Shown: positions 18,571 to 27,289 of the stretch, piece after piece | How the letters are laid out: each line of letters starts with the position of its first letter | Position numbering within the stretch: position 1 is the first letter of the stretch | Source: G963677325 sp963677325 | GTDB taxonomy: Bacteria; Bacteroidota; Bacteroidia; Bacteroidales; Prolixibacteraceae | DNA: 64,000 nt | Assembly (NCBI GenBank): GCA_963677325.2 | Contig: CAXXGM010000008.1 | Location: 806,001-870,000, forward strand | Direction: 5' to 3' | Made by a program: the position numbers and the translations under genes | Notes under the pieces: generated by a model | The model's database searches: none | What the model was told of the DNA's origin: nothing | Seen by the model: only the letters and a program-made list of their open reading frames with translations

Positions 18571-18744
18571 GGAGCTCTGTCCGATCAGTTGAAAATGATG
18601 CCATGGAGAGAAAATTTTTTTCAGACATTTGTCAATATTGAATTTATTTGAGTTAAGCGGATCGGAGGCTGCAGTTAAAAGGTGCAGATTGAATTCATTT
18701 CAAAGTTCATATTGTTTGAATTAAAATAATTCTTTACCAAAGAA

Positions 18745-20051
18745 TTATTTTAATTCCTCGATAAGCTTTTTCTTTATATTATCAACACTTGGATTCACAG
18801 CTATAATTTTCCCTGAAGCATTAACAAGGAATAATCCTCCTCCCTGATTTGAAAGATTATATTTGTCCCAAATCCCTTCTTTCCCATCATAATCAATTAG
18901 ATTGTCCCAGGGATATTGTTCTTTCCTGATAAAACCTTCTATATTGTTTAATTTCGAATCACACTGAGTAATTCCAACAATTTCAAATCCTTTTCTTTTA
19001 TACTCATTATAAACAGTGATTAAATTGCGGCTTGTTTCTATACATGGCGCACACCATGTTGACCAGAAATCCAATAAAATTATTTTGTTGCTTTTAATAA
19101 TTTTTGAGAAAGAATGATACTGCCCATTAATATCACGGCCATTAAAATCAACAAACCTACCTCCATCGTGAATATTCATTAATCCGCTTAAAATGTTGTT
19201 TATAACAAATCCGTAGGGATGATCCGGAAATTTTTTACATACTTGTCGAGATTGTTTTTGGCATTATTTATTAATTCTGCATCTACTTCTTTCCAGCAAC
19301 AGGATTTGGCTGTTTCCTTAATGTTATTCATAAATAAATAGTAAGAAAGTAATGTCGTATTTTTATATATATTATCGAATTCCCACTTCTTTTTCTCATT
19401 AAAAATTGAGTCCTGGATTTTTGCAAACTTTCTTGCCGCTGGTGTGTACATCAAACCTGTGTTCTGCAAATAATTAAGTTCATTATCAATTTGTTTCAAA
19501 ATTTTTTCGTCAGCTGCTTTTTTTCTTTTTTCAGTCAATTCTGAAAACTCTTTACTAAATACTTTAGTACCTTTTTTAGATAAAATATTTATAGAGTCAT
19601 CGTATTTCTGATATTCATTCCAGAACAGCTTCTGAAGATTGACATAATAGTTATTCAGCTCCTTGTTCAAAGTGTACCCTTTAATCATAGCAATTCGATT
19701 ATTATCGGGGTAGATTGTTAAATCTATCTGACCATTCTCACAGAAAAAACTGGTGACAATCATATTACCTTGATTAAATTCTTCCTCTTTAACCAGTTCA
19801 AAAACTTCCGGGTCCTTAAAATTAAATTTGTAGGTGAATTTATTTTCTATAATAGGAATTTTGGCCTCATAAATCGGGAATTTAGAAGCTTTGAATAACA
19901 ACATATAATTACTCTCATCCTTAATGATTTGACCTAAAAAGGTCGTATCTTTTTCCTTTGGAACTAACAGACCCTTTATCGTACATTTCTTTTCAGTATC
20001 CCTACTTGCAGAAACAAAAATCAATAGTAATACAATTAATAATGTTTTCAT
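18745..20051 (-). pseudogene. DUF4369-thioredoxin (TlpA-like) protein, broken by a frameshift
   Basis: Two adjacent minus-strand frames (20051-19200 and 19179-18745) together match the intact neighbour at 20156-21793. The first part has a signal peptide and a DUF4369-type region and stops after DKYVKNFRIIPTDLL. The second holds the redox domain with LDFWSTWCAPCIETSRN, an intact CxxC site. Shifting frame by one base in the T6 run at 19231-19236 joins them as KKFPDHPYGFVINNILSGL, matching KFPDHTYTQLFRTML of the intact copy. The gene is either truly inactivated or carries a homopolymer sequencing error. The intact product would be an exported thiol-disulfide protein. Confidence 0.8.
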
Positions 20052-20155
20052 TTTACTAATTTTAGATTAGGAATATCAAAATAATTAAGTATTAAAATTT
20101 TTAATTTTACCAATGACCCTCAATTAGCTATTTAAAGTTTTTCATAATCTAAAAA

Positions 20156-21793
20156 TTATTTCAACTTTTCGGCTAAAATTCTTCGTACTTCTTCCGCAGT
20201 AGGGCTAACTGCCAGGATAGTGCCATCCCTGTCTATCAAAAATGTTCCTCCTCCTGAATTTTCTACTCCGTATTTATACCATATCTGATTTTTATGATCA
20301 AGTTCCGCAAGATTAAGCCAGGGGAATTTTTCCCTATCAAGCACTTTCTTTAAACGGTCTGTGTTATATACCTCTGCAGCTACTCCACAGATACTAAATC
20401 CCTTATCGTTATATTCCTTGTAAACAGGAATCATACTCCGACTTGTTTGAATACATGGTCCGCACCATGTTGCCCATAAATCAAGAAGTACTACTTTGTT
20501 TTTGATGACATCGGATAATCTTATAAGATTGCCATTTAAATCCGGAGCAGAAAAATCAATAAATTTTCCTCCAACCTTTATAGTGGCATTACTTGCAAGC
20601 ATTGTTCTAAAAAGTTGAGTGTATGTATGATCGGGGAATTTGGCAGATAGTATCCCAAAATTCTTTTTAATGTCATTAAGATTAACATTTTTGTTGTATT
20701 TCAAAGACTGAAGATTTTGATACAAAAGGAAATAAGTCACAATAGAGGGATTCTGCTCAATGAATTCCTTTCTTGCCTGAAACATTTCCTGCAATATCTT
20801 TTTAGTCTTTTCGTTTAATATTTTCCCAGCTGGTAAAAGGTCTTGTCCCGTCGATTGAAGATCTTCATATTTCTTGCGTAACGCTCTTAAAGTATCAATA
20901 TCCCTGGTTTTTTGAATTTCTTTTTGAAGATTCATTGTTTCTTCAGTATAATATTCATTCCTATTAATCAAGGCTCTTATGCTGTCATTTATTGGTTGAA
21001 ACAGGCCAGCAAAATTGTTCTCTATTTTTTGATAGGATGAAAATTCTGCATTCAATTCACCCCCACTTATTTGATTTTTAGTGAACTCATCAACTGCATA
21101 CAATTTAAAATAGATAATTCCTTTTTCAGGGAAAAAATAGATCGGCCTCATACTGCCTTTATCCAGTTCATCTTTAAAAATCAAAAGGTAGCATTCAGTT
21201 TGGGGCACAATTAATTTATATTCAAACGTGCTGTCATCTTTTATTGGTATATAGGTTCTTTCGAATCTGGGATCAGCAGTAGCTTTCATTACTAACAGAC
21301 TGTTACTTTTACGGCCTGTGATTTTTCCTTTTAATGTGCACGTGATAGAATTTTTATCAACGATCTCTTTCTTTGGAGAATCTTTTTTCAATTGTATGTC
21401 ATAAATAAACCAGCTTCCTCCTTCGTTATTTTCACCATAGTTCAATTTGACAACAGAGGAATTTATTTTGGGGAAAATCAATTCGTAGTCTACTTTGCCT
21501 GCCTGAGGCATAATATACTTTTCACCCACGGGAATTCCCTTAGCGGAAATTAAAAATAATTTTTCGGGTTTGTCAGAGGTTTGAATGTAGGTCTCCTTGG
21601 GTATAGATATCCAACTCCCCGGATTGGCAGTTGTATGAAATGATAATACAGTTGATGAGTCGCGGACCTCAATTTTTACTATCTTAAGATCAGAAGCCGT
21701 GCTGTACGCAAAATCGGGATTTTCCACAATTTTTTGCCCGTAAATGATTGAAGATAGGAGCAATGTTAATGTTGCTATAATTATTCTTTTCAT
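20156..21793 (-). CDS. DUF4369-containing thiol-disulfide oxidoreductase (TlpA/ResA-like)
   Basis: The protein has 545 residues. A signal peptide (IIIATLTLLLSSIIYGQ) precedes a beta-rich region of about 130 residues. Next comes a DUF4369 domain (CTLKGKITGRKSNSLLVMKA), a helical stretch with many Lys/Glu residues (about 255-400), and a C-terminal AhpC/TSA-type thioredoxin domain. VVLLDLWATWCGPCIQTSRSM holds the redox-active CxxC. Such proteins are common in Bacteroidota, are periplasmic or surface-attached, and reduce disulfides, but partners are rarely known. It may form an operon with the frameshifted relative downstream. No link to the flanking glycan genes is evident. Confidence 0.85.
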   Translation of the reverse strand: MKRIIIATLTLLLSSIIYGQKIVENPDFAYSTASDLKIVKIEVRDSSTVLSFHTTANPGSWISIPKETYIQTSDKPEKLFLISAKGIPVGEKYIMPQAGKVDYELIFPKINSSVVKLNYGENNEGGSWFIYDIQLKKDSPKKEIVDKNSITCTLKGKITGRKSNSLLVMKATADPRFERTYIPIKDDSTFEYKLIVPQTECYLLIFKDELDKGSMRPIYFFPEKGIIYFKLYAVDEFTKNQISGGELNAEFSSYQKIENNFAGLFQPINDSIRALINRNEYYTEETMNLQKEIQKTRDIDTLRALRKKYEDLQSTGQDLLPAGKILNEKTKKILQEMFQARKEFIEQNPSIVTYFLLYQNLQSLKYNKNVNLNDIKKNFGILSAKFPDHTYTQLFRTMLASNATIKVGGKFIDFSAPDLNGNLIRLSDVIKNKVVLLDLWATWCGPCIQTSRSMIPVYKEYNDKGFSICGVAAEVYNTDRLKKVLDREKFPWLNLAELDHKNQIWYKYGVENSGGGTFLIDRDGTILAVSPTAEEVRRILAEKLK

Positions 21794-22803
21794 AGTTTAT
21801 TTTGCTTTATTGGATAATGACCTGACTTTTGATAAGCTTGTCTTTATACAAAAATAAATAGATAATTTGTTAAATTGAATTTTTGAGCTATAAAAACAGT
21901 ATAAAAACTTTTTATTGAAGTACTATTGAACTGAATGATTCAAATCACGATCTATTTCAAGAAGAAATTATAAGAGATTAAATAATAATGAAACATATGT
22001 GATTTATGTTTTAAGTAGTAGTTACAATCTGCACCAGCCGCTCCTTTGCTATATGCCGACCGGTTTTCCGCATATTTGAGAGTACCTCTTAGATATTCTG
22101 GAATGTCACATCATTACATTTGTTAAAACCAAATTAGTTATTTAATAATTAAGTATTTATAAAAAAATAAAATGGATAACTATAAAATAAAGTCACAATA
22201 ATGTTACGAAGTACAAATTTGATTTCTGACTTTGTTGTGACAAAAACGACTGTAACATAATGTATATAAATAAAGAAGGTGTGACATTCAGAAATAAGCC
22301 GGGAGCAATCTGTCTAACTGCTCAAGGGAGTTGCTGATTTTACTTTAAGGGCAGGACAGAATTTATGATGAAATCGCTTCGGAGGCCACGTGAAAAACCG
22401 CTCTCCCGTTTTCTTCTTTATGCTGATAGGGGATGCTCCGTGTTTGCTCCATATCAAGTCCATATTAAGTCCAGTATGAGGCTTATGCCAGGGACCGGAG
22501 AAATTGACAACAAATAATTGAGAATGGATAATTGACAATTGAAGAATTTGAAAATTAGTCCGATTTCAGCATTGTTTGCTTCATTTTCAAATTTTCAAAT
22601 TGCCAAATTTTCAAATTGCCTTTTAAAACGACAAAATGATATTATAACCTGACAATTTCATACTGCTATTATTTAAGCGGTATTTTTATTTTTGATTAAT
22701 TTTCAGGGTTTCAGCATTGAAAATTTTAATTCAATGAAAGCTGAAGCTCTGGAACTTTGTTCTAATTTTATTAACTTGCAGATCAACTTAAATCTTGCTC
22801 ACA
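21794..22803. other. Intergenic region, about 1 kb
   Basis: Divergent promoters must lie here. The right part holds the regulatory element at 22630-22694. At about 22560-22620 there is a short local repeat of aaattttcaaattgcc type. A small minus-strand frame at 22314-22538 has no recognisable product and is probably chance. I see no RNA gene. Confidence 0.55.
22630..22694 (+). promoter_or_regulatory. Double GACAA..TA repeat and promoter of the DUF1080/GHL10 operon
   Basis: GACAAAATGATA (22630-22641) and GACAATTTCATA (22651-22662) are direct repeats 21 bp apart. TATTTTTG at 22687-22694 is a fitting -7 box and again starts 36 bp after the second copy. It reads toward the DUF1080 gene at 22804. 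Confidence 0.75.
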
Positions 22804-23535
22804 ATGATTAAAATAAACATTCTTCTCTTGTTTTCCCTTTTCCTTTCCTTTTGCTTAACCAATGAAGTAAAAGCCGGTGAAAAAGGCAAAATCAACGTTC
22901 TTACCAAAAAGGAGAAAGCCCAGGGATGGCAATTGCTCTTTGATGGCCAGTCGTTGGGCCAGTTTCGCGGTTACAACGGGAAAGACGTATCAAAGAGCTG
23001 GGCTATTGAAGACGGCTGTCTGAAATCGATCGGGAAAGCAGGCGGCGACCTTGCTACTCAAAAAGATTATGAAAATTTTGAATTGAAATTTGAATGGAGG
23101 GCAAGTAAAGGAGCTAACAGCGGAATTTTTTATGATGTAATTGAAGATCCAAAATACAAAAGATTATCGGAAACCGGGCCTGAATATCAAGTCATTGATG
23201 ATGATGGTTATCCGGGAAAGTTGCTGGAATCACAGCTCGCAGGCGCCAATTATGAAATGCATGTTGCCGACAAAAGTAAAAAGAAGCTTTATTCCGTAGA
23301 GTCCGGTAAATTCAATGAAGGTAAGATTGTCGTCAACAAAAATCATATTGAGCATTGGCTGAATGGTCAGAAAGTCCTTGAATTTGAGCGCTGGACCGAT
23401 GATTGGTACAAGCGGAAAAATGAAGCAAAATGGAAAGATTATCCCGGTTATGGAACTGCCAAAAGCGGAAAGATCGGAATCCAGGATCACGGAAGTGTTG
23501 TTTGGTTACGCAATATCAAAATCAGGGAAATATAA
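22804..23535 (+). CDS. Secreted DUF1080 (3-keto-disaccharide hydrolase-type) protein
   Basis: I chose the ATG at 22804 over an in-frame TTG 9 bp upstream because it gives a clean signal peptide (MIKINILLLFSLFLSFCLTNEVKAG). The body is a single DUF1080 beta-sandwich: GWQLLFDGQSLGQFRGYNG, DLATQKDYENFELKFEWRAS, GANSGIFYDV, GPEYQVIDDD, NHIEHWLNGQKVLEFE and GKIGIQDHGSVVWLRNIKI. Some members of this family hydrolyse 3-keto-glycosides made by an oxidoreductase; others may only bind sugar. A Gfo/Idh oxidoreductase, the usual partner type, lies 6 kb upstream under the same predicted control element. This would fit, but is not proof. Confidence 0.87.
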   Translation: MIKINILLLFSLFLSFCLTNEVKAGEKGKINVLTKKEKAQGWQLLFDGQSLGQFRGYNGKDVSKSWAIEDGCLKSIGKAGGDLATQKDYENFELKFEWRASKGANSGIFYDVIEDPKYKRLSETGPEYQVIDDDGYPGKLLESQLAGANYEMHVADKSKKKLYSVESGKFNEGKIVVNKNHIEHWLNGQKVLEFERWTDDWYKRKNEAKWKDYPGYGTAKSGKIGIQDHGSVVWLRNIKIREI

Positions 23536-23545
23536 AGAGTTTCAA

Positions 23546-23702
23546 AGTTTCAAAGTTCCAAAGGTTGCGACCGTCTGAAACCCTGAAACCCTGAAACCCT
23601 GAAACCCTGAAACCCTGAAACCCTGAAACCCTGAAACCCTGAAACCCTGAAACCCTGAAACCCTGAAACCCTGAAACCCTGAAATCTTGAAACCCTGAAA
23701 CT
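23546..23702. repeat. 8-bp satellite (gaaaccct), about 15 units, with hairpin start
   Basis: From about 23575 to 23700 the unit gaaaccct repeats with almost no variation. It is preceded by tttcaaagtttcaaag (23541 onward), which is complementary in kind, so the left flank can fold back on the first units. The array fills the gap between the DUF1080 gene and the first GHL10 gene. The start codon of the latter (23703) lies inside a last, changed unit (ctatgaaacc). Confidence 0.9.
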
Positions 23703-25472
23703 ATGAAACCATCCCAGGTCTTTTTTTTTATTCTTGTTGTTTTCCTTGGGACTTCTGTCCACTTCAGGACGTCAGGGCAGTCGTCTGTATTTAAAACACG
23801 GGCCCTTTGGGTGGATCAAAGCGGAGTTGAAACAAAGGAAGCTGTGGATCAGATGATATCCAAATGTCAGCGGGCTGGGATTAACTTGATCCTGCCTTAT
23901 GTTATGGCACATGGCAGTGTTTATTTTAAGTCTTCTCATTTTCAGGGAAGGGTAGCCGCCAATGATGAATTTGATCCACTGGATTACATGATCAAAAAAG
24001 CACATGCAGCCGGTATAAAAGTGCAGGCGTGGAGTTACTGTTATTATGAATCAGCCGGGAAAGCCAGAAGGCCGGAATTGTTAAGCCAGTCTTTTGACCG
24101 CAATGCGCAGGCTCAAAACTTTCTTTCACCGGCCAACCCGGAGGTAAATCCTTACATCCTCTCTGTTTTAAAAGATATTTTGGCGTATGACGTGGATGGG
24201 ATCCATCTCGATTACATTCGTTACTGCAATGCTGCCTTTGATTATTCTGATAATGCAAGGAAGGGGTGCCAGGCCGAGCTTGGTTTTGATCCGTTGAACT
24301 TTTTGGATCACCCGGAGCTGATTGTTTCCGCAGACAAAGATCCATTTCTCATTCGGGTGCTGCATCCCAGAACACAATTGGATAAAGTTTGGGAAATAGG
24401 GGCGGTTGAGCGAAATCTGAATCGTACGAGGGTTGGATTTGCGTTTGTCTCTGAGACTTCTCAGAACATTGATGCCCTCCGTACCCCCAGCTTATTAATT
24501 ATCAGCCATTACAGTGATGTATCGCCTGAAATGGCATCTTCGCTCAGTAAATATGTTGAAAGAGGTGGAAATATTCTCTGGATCGAGCCTGCGGATAACA
24601 CTTTACAGAAATACCCCGAAATTCAAAGACTTACCGGACTGAAAGGAGTAACATCATTTCCAAAAACGCGTGTGTCTTTAAAGAAATCGGGGAATCACCC
24701 CATAAGCAATTTTATTCCGGCTCATCCTTTCTCCACATCGGGCTGTCTGCCGCAGATCACGAAAGCAAGTGTGATTGCACAAATGAGCTCCGGTGAACCC
24801 ATTATTACCATCAACCAGATTGGTAGAGACGCACGGCGTGCGTCTGTCATGGTAGTTGGGTTCCGTGCCATGGAAAGTAACGACGATGCTGTCATAGAGC
24901 TTCTGAAAAGAATGATGAACTGGTATCGTGCCGGTTCAGGCGTAAAAGGTCCTGATCTGCTTGCTGAAAAACGGGAGCAATGGGTCAAATGGAGAGCTGA
25001 CCAGGTAGTCAAGTTAGTTCGTGAGGTAAATAATGCGGTAAAGGCAAAGAATCCGAGTCTCCAGGTTACTTCATCTGCCGGAGTTGGTCCCCAGCAGTAT
25101 TACGGCTGCTACCGTGACGGAGGATATTGCTTAACAGAGAAAATCAACGATGTTCTGTTTCCGATGGATTACACAACCGATCCGGTCGAATTGAAAGATA
25201 TGCTGGAAGAGCAGATCAGCAGGACCCCACAGGGGATGTCGGATAAAATCTTCCCGGGTTTGCAGATCTATACACGGGATGCAAATAAAAAGGTCACATC
25301 GCTTGACGCGGACATCGTGAAGAAGCAATTGGAGTTGGTTCGTGAAAAAGGTTACAAGGGATATTGTCTTTTTGCGTATCATTATCTTTCAGATGAGATT
25401 ATCGAAGTAATGAAAGAATTTAACCATGGGAAACTTTTTAAATCTGAACCAATTAATTTAGATAAAATATGA
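23703..25472 (+). CDS. Secreted GHL10-family glycoside hydrolase, paralogue 1
   Basis: The protein has 589 residues. The signal peptide (MKPSQVFFFILVVFLGTSVHF) starts within the preceding satellite repeat. It is followed by a family-10-like (GHL10, DUF187) TIM barrel: TRALWVDQSGVETKEAVDQMISKCQRAGINLILPYVM, KAHAAGIKVQAWSYCYY, and DVDGIHLDYIRYC with the DGIHLDY hallmark. An inserted alpha/beta domain (about 240-395; LLIISHYSDVSPEMASSLSKYVERGGNILWI) resembles glutamine-amidotransferase-like folds. The barrel then resumes with SSAGVGPQQYYGCYRDGG and FPMDYTTDP. The family includes E. coli DigH, which cleaves denuded peptidoglycan strands. Residues GRDARRAS stem from an inserted palindrome at 24827-24845. 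Its stop codon overlaps the start of paralogue 2 by 4 bp. Confidence 0.85.
   Translation: MKPSQVFFFILVVFLGTSVHFRTSGQSSVFKTRALWVDQSGVETKEAVDQMISKCQRAGINLILPYVMAHGSVYFKSSHFQGRVAANDEFDPLDYMIKKAHAAGIKVQAWSYCYYESAGKARRPELLSQSFDRNAQAQNFLSPANPEVNPYILSVLKDILAYDVDGIHLDYIRYCNAAFDYSDNARKGCQAELGFDPLNFLDHPELIVSADKDPFLIRVLHPRTQLDKVWEIGAVERNLNRTRVGFAFVSETSQNIDALRTPSLLIISHYSDVSPEMASSLSKYVERGGNILWIEPADNTLQKYPEIQRLTGLKGVTSFPKTRVSLKKSGNHPISNFIPAHPFSTSGCLPQITKASVIAQMSSGEPIITINQIGRDARRASVMVVGFRAMESNDDAVIELLKRMMNWYRAGSGVKGPDLLAEKREQWVKWRADQVVKLVREVNNAVKAKNPSLQVTSSAGVGPQQYYGCYRDGGYCLTEKINDVLFPMDYTTDPVELKDMLEEQISRTPQGMSDKIFPGLQIYTRDANKKVTSLDADIVKKQLELVREKGYKGYCLFAYHYLSDEIIEVMKEFNHGKLFKSEPINLDKI
24827..24845. repeat. 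19-bp palindrome inserted in frame in GHL10 paralogue 1
   Basis: agacgcacg-g-cgtgcgtct is a perfect palindrome around a central G. It is translated as part of GRDARRAS. The same palindrome sits at the equivalent codon in paralogue 3 but is absent from paralogue 2, which reads TGKSSV at this place. Confidence 0.85.
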
Positions 25473-27187
25473 AAACATCAGTTTTTAGCAATCGCGCATT
25501 AGTTGCTTTCGCCGCTGTAGTTTGCCTGTTCTTGTTAATGAACAGCAACGTTACAGGTCAGAATTCAGGTTTTAAGGTCCGGGGGGTTTGGTCAGGACCG
25601 GATGAATTTGATACGCAGCCGGAAGCCGATTCATTGATCGCAAGGTGCCAGAGAGCCGGGATTAATACGCTTATCCCGGATGTGATGTATAAAAACAATG
25701 TCTATTTTAAATCCAAAAACTTTAAAGGGAATGTAGTTGCCAATGACCAGTATGATCCCCTGGGATATTTGATCAAAAAGGCTCATGCAGTTGGAATTAA
25801 AGTACAGGCCTGGAGCTGTGTTTACTATGTCAGCGCTCCTGAAAAAGAGATGGTAGGTCAGACCATTGACAAAGATGCGGCTGATGGGGTACTGCTTACA
25901 CCCGCTCATCCCGAAGTCAATCCCTATATAGAGTCAGTCATTAAAGAGATGCTGGCCTATGATGTGGATGGAATTCACCTGGATTACTGCCGTTATTGGA
26001 ATGCCGCCTTTGATTATTCTGAAGCAGCACGAAAGGGCTGTCGGGCAAACCTGGGATTTGATCCATTGGACTTTTTGGATCATCCTGAAAGAATAGTTCC
26101 TGTCAATAAAGATCCATTCCCCATCAGGGTACTGCATCCCAAAACCCAGATTGGGAAAGTTGTGGAGCTTGGTCATACAGAACGCAATATGAACATGACC
26201 GAAACCGGCTATGCTTTCGTATCAGAAAGCCCCAAAAACATTGACGCTCTTAAAACGCCAGGGTTATTAATAATCGATTATTTCAATACTGTATCTCCGG
26301 AAATGGCGGCTGCCCTCAATCGTTATGTGAATCGCGGGGGAAATATTCTATGGATGACCCAATCCAACGAGGTATTGGCTTCTAATCCGGTATTACAAAA
26401 GCTCACGGGCCTTTCAGGAGCAGGACCTCTTTCTAAATCACGCGTTTCACTGGAGAAAGTAGAGAACCATCCTATCAGCAAATATATCCCTACCTTCCAG
26501 TTTAATACTTCAGGAAACGTGTTAAACGTTTCAGATGCCACCGTATTGGCAAGATATACTACCGGTGAGCCTGCCATTACCGTTAAAAAGACCGGGAAGA
26601 GCAGCGTTATAGTAATCGGTTTTAATGCCATGCAATGCAGCCGGGATCCGATGATCACCCTGATGAAGGGCATCATGGACTGGTCTCGCGCAGAAGCAGG
26701 GGTGAAATCGAAAGATCTTTTAGGTAAAAAGCGTCAGCAGTGGGTTAAATGGAGGGAGGATCAGATCCTTCCCCTTGTAAGAAATGTTTATAAAGCGGTT
26801 AAAGCGAAAAGTCCGGATCTGGTGTTAACCTCCTCAGCAGGAGTAGGTCCCCAGCAGACTTATGGTATTTACCGCAACGGGGGAGACTGGCTGGTAGAAA
26901 ACATCAATGACCATCTCTTTCCAATGAACTATACGACGGATCCGGTAGATTTGGTCGATATCCTTGATGAGCAGGAGACCCATACTCCCAAGGGGATGAA
27001 AGAGCGGATCTATTCGGGCATTAAATTATATACTGTAAGAGGAGGACGGACTATGTCCAATGACCCGGAGATCATAGAAAAGCAGCTTCTTTTGGTTCAA
27101 AAGAATAATTATCATGGCTTCTGTCTGTTCAGCGTCCATAATCTTAGTGACGGGATTATTGAAGTAGTTAAAAAGTTTAGGAAATAA
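25469..27187 (+). CDS. Secreted GHL10-family glycoside hydrolase, paralogue 2
   Basis: The 572-residue protein has an N-terminal signal (LVAFAAVVCLFLLMNSNVTGQ) and the same layout as paralogue 1: barrel half with GVWSGPDEFDTQPEADSLIARCQRAGIN, AVGIKVQAWSCVYY and DVDGIHLDYCRYW, the inserted alpha/beta domain (LLIIDYFNTVSPEMAAALNRYVNRGGNILWM), then SSAGVGPQQTYGIYRNGG and FPMNYTTDP. It is the most diverged of the three and lacks the palindrome-derived residues, so it shows the state before insertion. Translation is probably coupled to paralogue 1 through a 4-bp overlap. A G-rich/C-rich inverted repeat (27187-27263) lies just after its stop. A difference in glycan chain specificity among the three is possible. 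Confidence 0.85.
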   Translation: MKTSVFSNRALVAFAAVVCLFLLMNSNVTGQNSGFKVRGVWSGPDEFDTQPEADSLIARCQRAGINTLIPDVMYKNNVYFKSKNFKGNVVANDQYDPLGYLIKKAHAVGIKVQAWSCVYYVSAPEKEMVGQTIDKDAADGVLLTPAHPEVNPYIESVIKEMLAYDVDGIHLDYCRYWNAAFDYSEAARKGCRANLGFDPLDFLDHPERIVPVNKDPFPIRVLHPKTQIGKVVELGHTERNMNMTETGYAFVSESPKNIDALKTPGLLIIDYFNTVSPEMAAALNRYVNRGGNILWMTQSNEVLASNPVLQKLTGLSGAGPLSKSRVSLEKVENHPISKYIPTFQFNTSGNVLNVSDATVLARYTTGEPAITVKKTGKSSVIVIGFNAMQCSRDPMITLMKGIMDWSRAEAGVKSKDLLGKKRQQWVKWREDQILPLVRNVYKAVKAKSPDLVLTSSAGVGPQQTYGIYRNGGDWLVENINDHLFPMNYTTDPVDLVDILDEQETHTPKGMKERIYSGIKLYTVRGGRTMSNDPEIIEKQLLLVQKNNYHGFCLFSVHNLSDGIIEVVKKFRK

Positions 27188-27263
27188 GACAGGGGGACGG
27201 AAGAATGGAGACGGGAAAATGGAGAACCTCCCGTCTCCGGTCTCCATTCTCCATTCTCCCTTT
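27187..27263. repeat. Purine/pyrimidine inverted repeat, intergenic copy
   Basis: A purine-rich left arm (ggagacgggaaaatggaga) is followed by a pyrimidine-rich right arm (ccgtctccggtctccattct) that can pair with it. The same kind of element lies inside reading frames at 31871-31945 and 36962-37069. Confidence 0.75.
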
Positions 27264-27289
27264 TAATATTAACCTTTAATCACAATAGA

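Noticed and set aside
22314..22538. Minus-strand frame of 74 codons in the 1-kb gap
   Set aside because: No family resemblance, atypical composition, and no neighbours that would form an operon with it.
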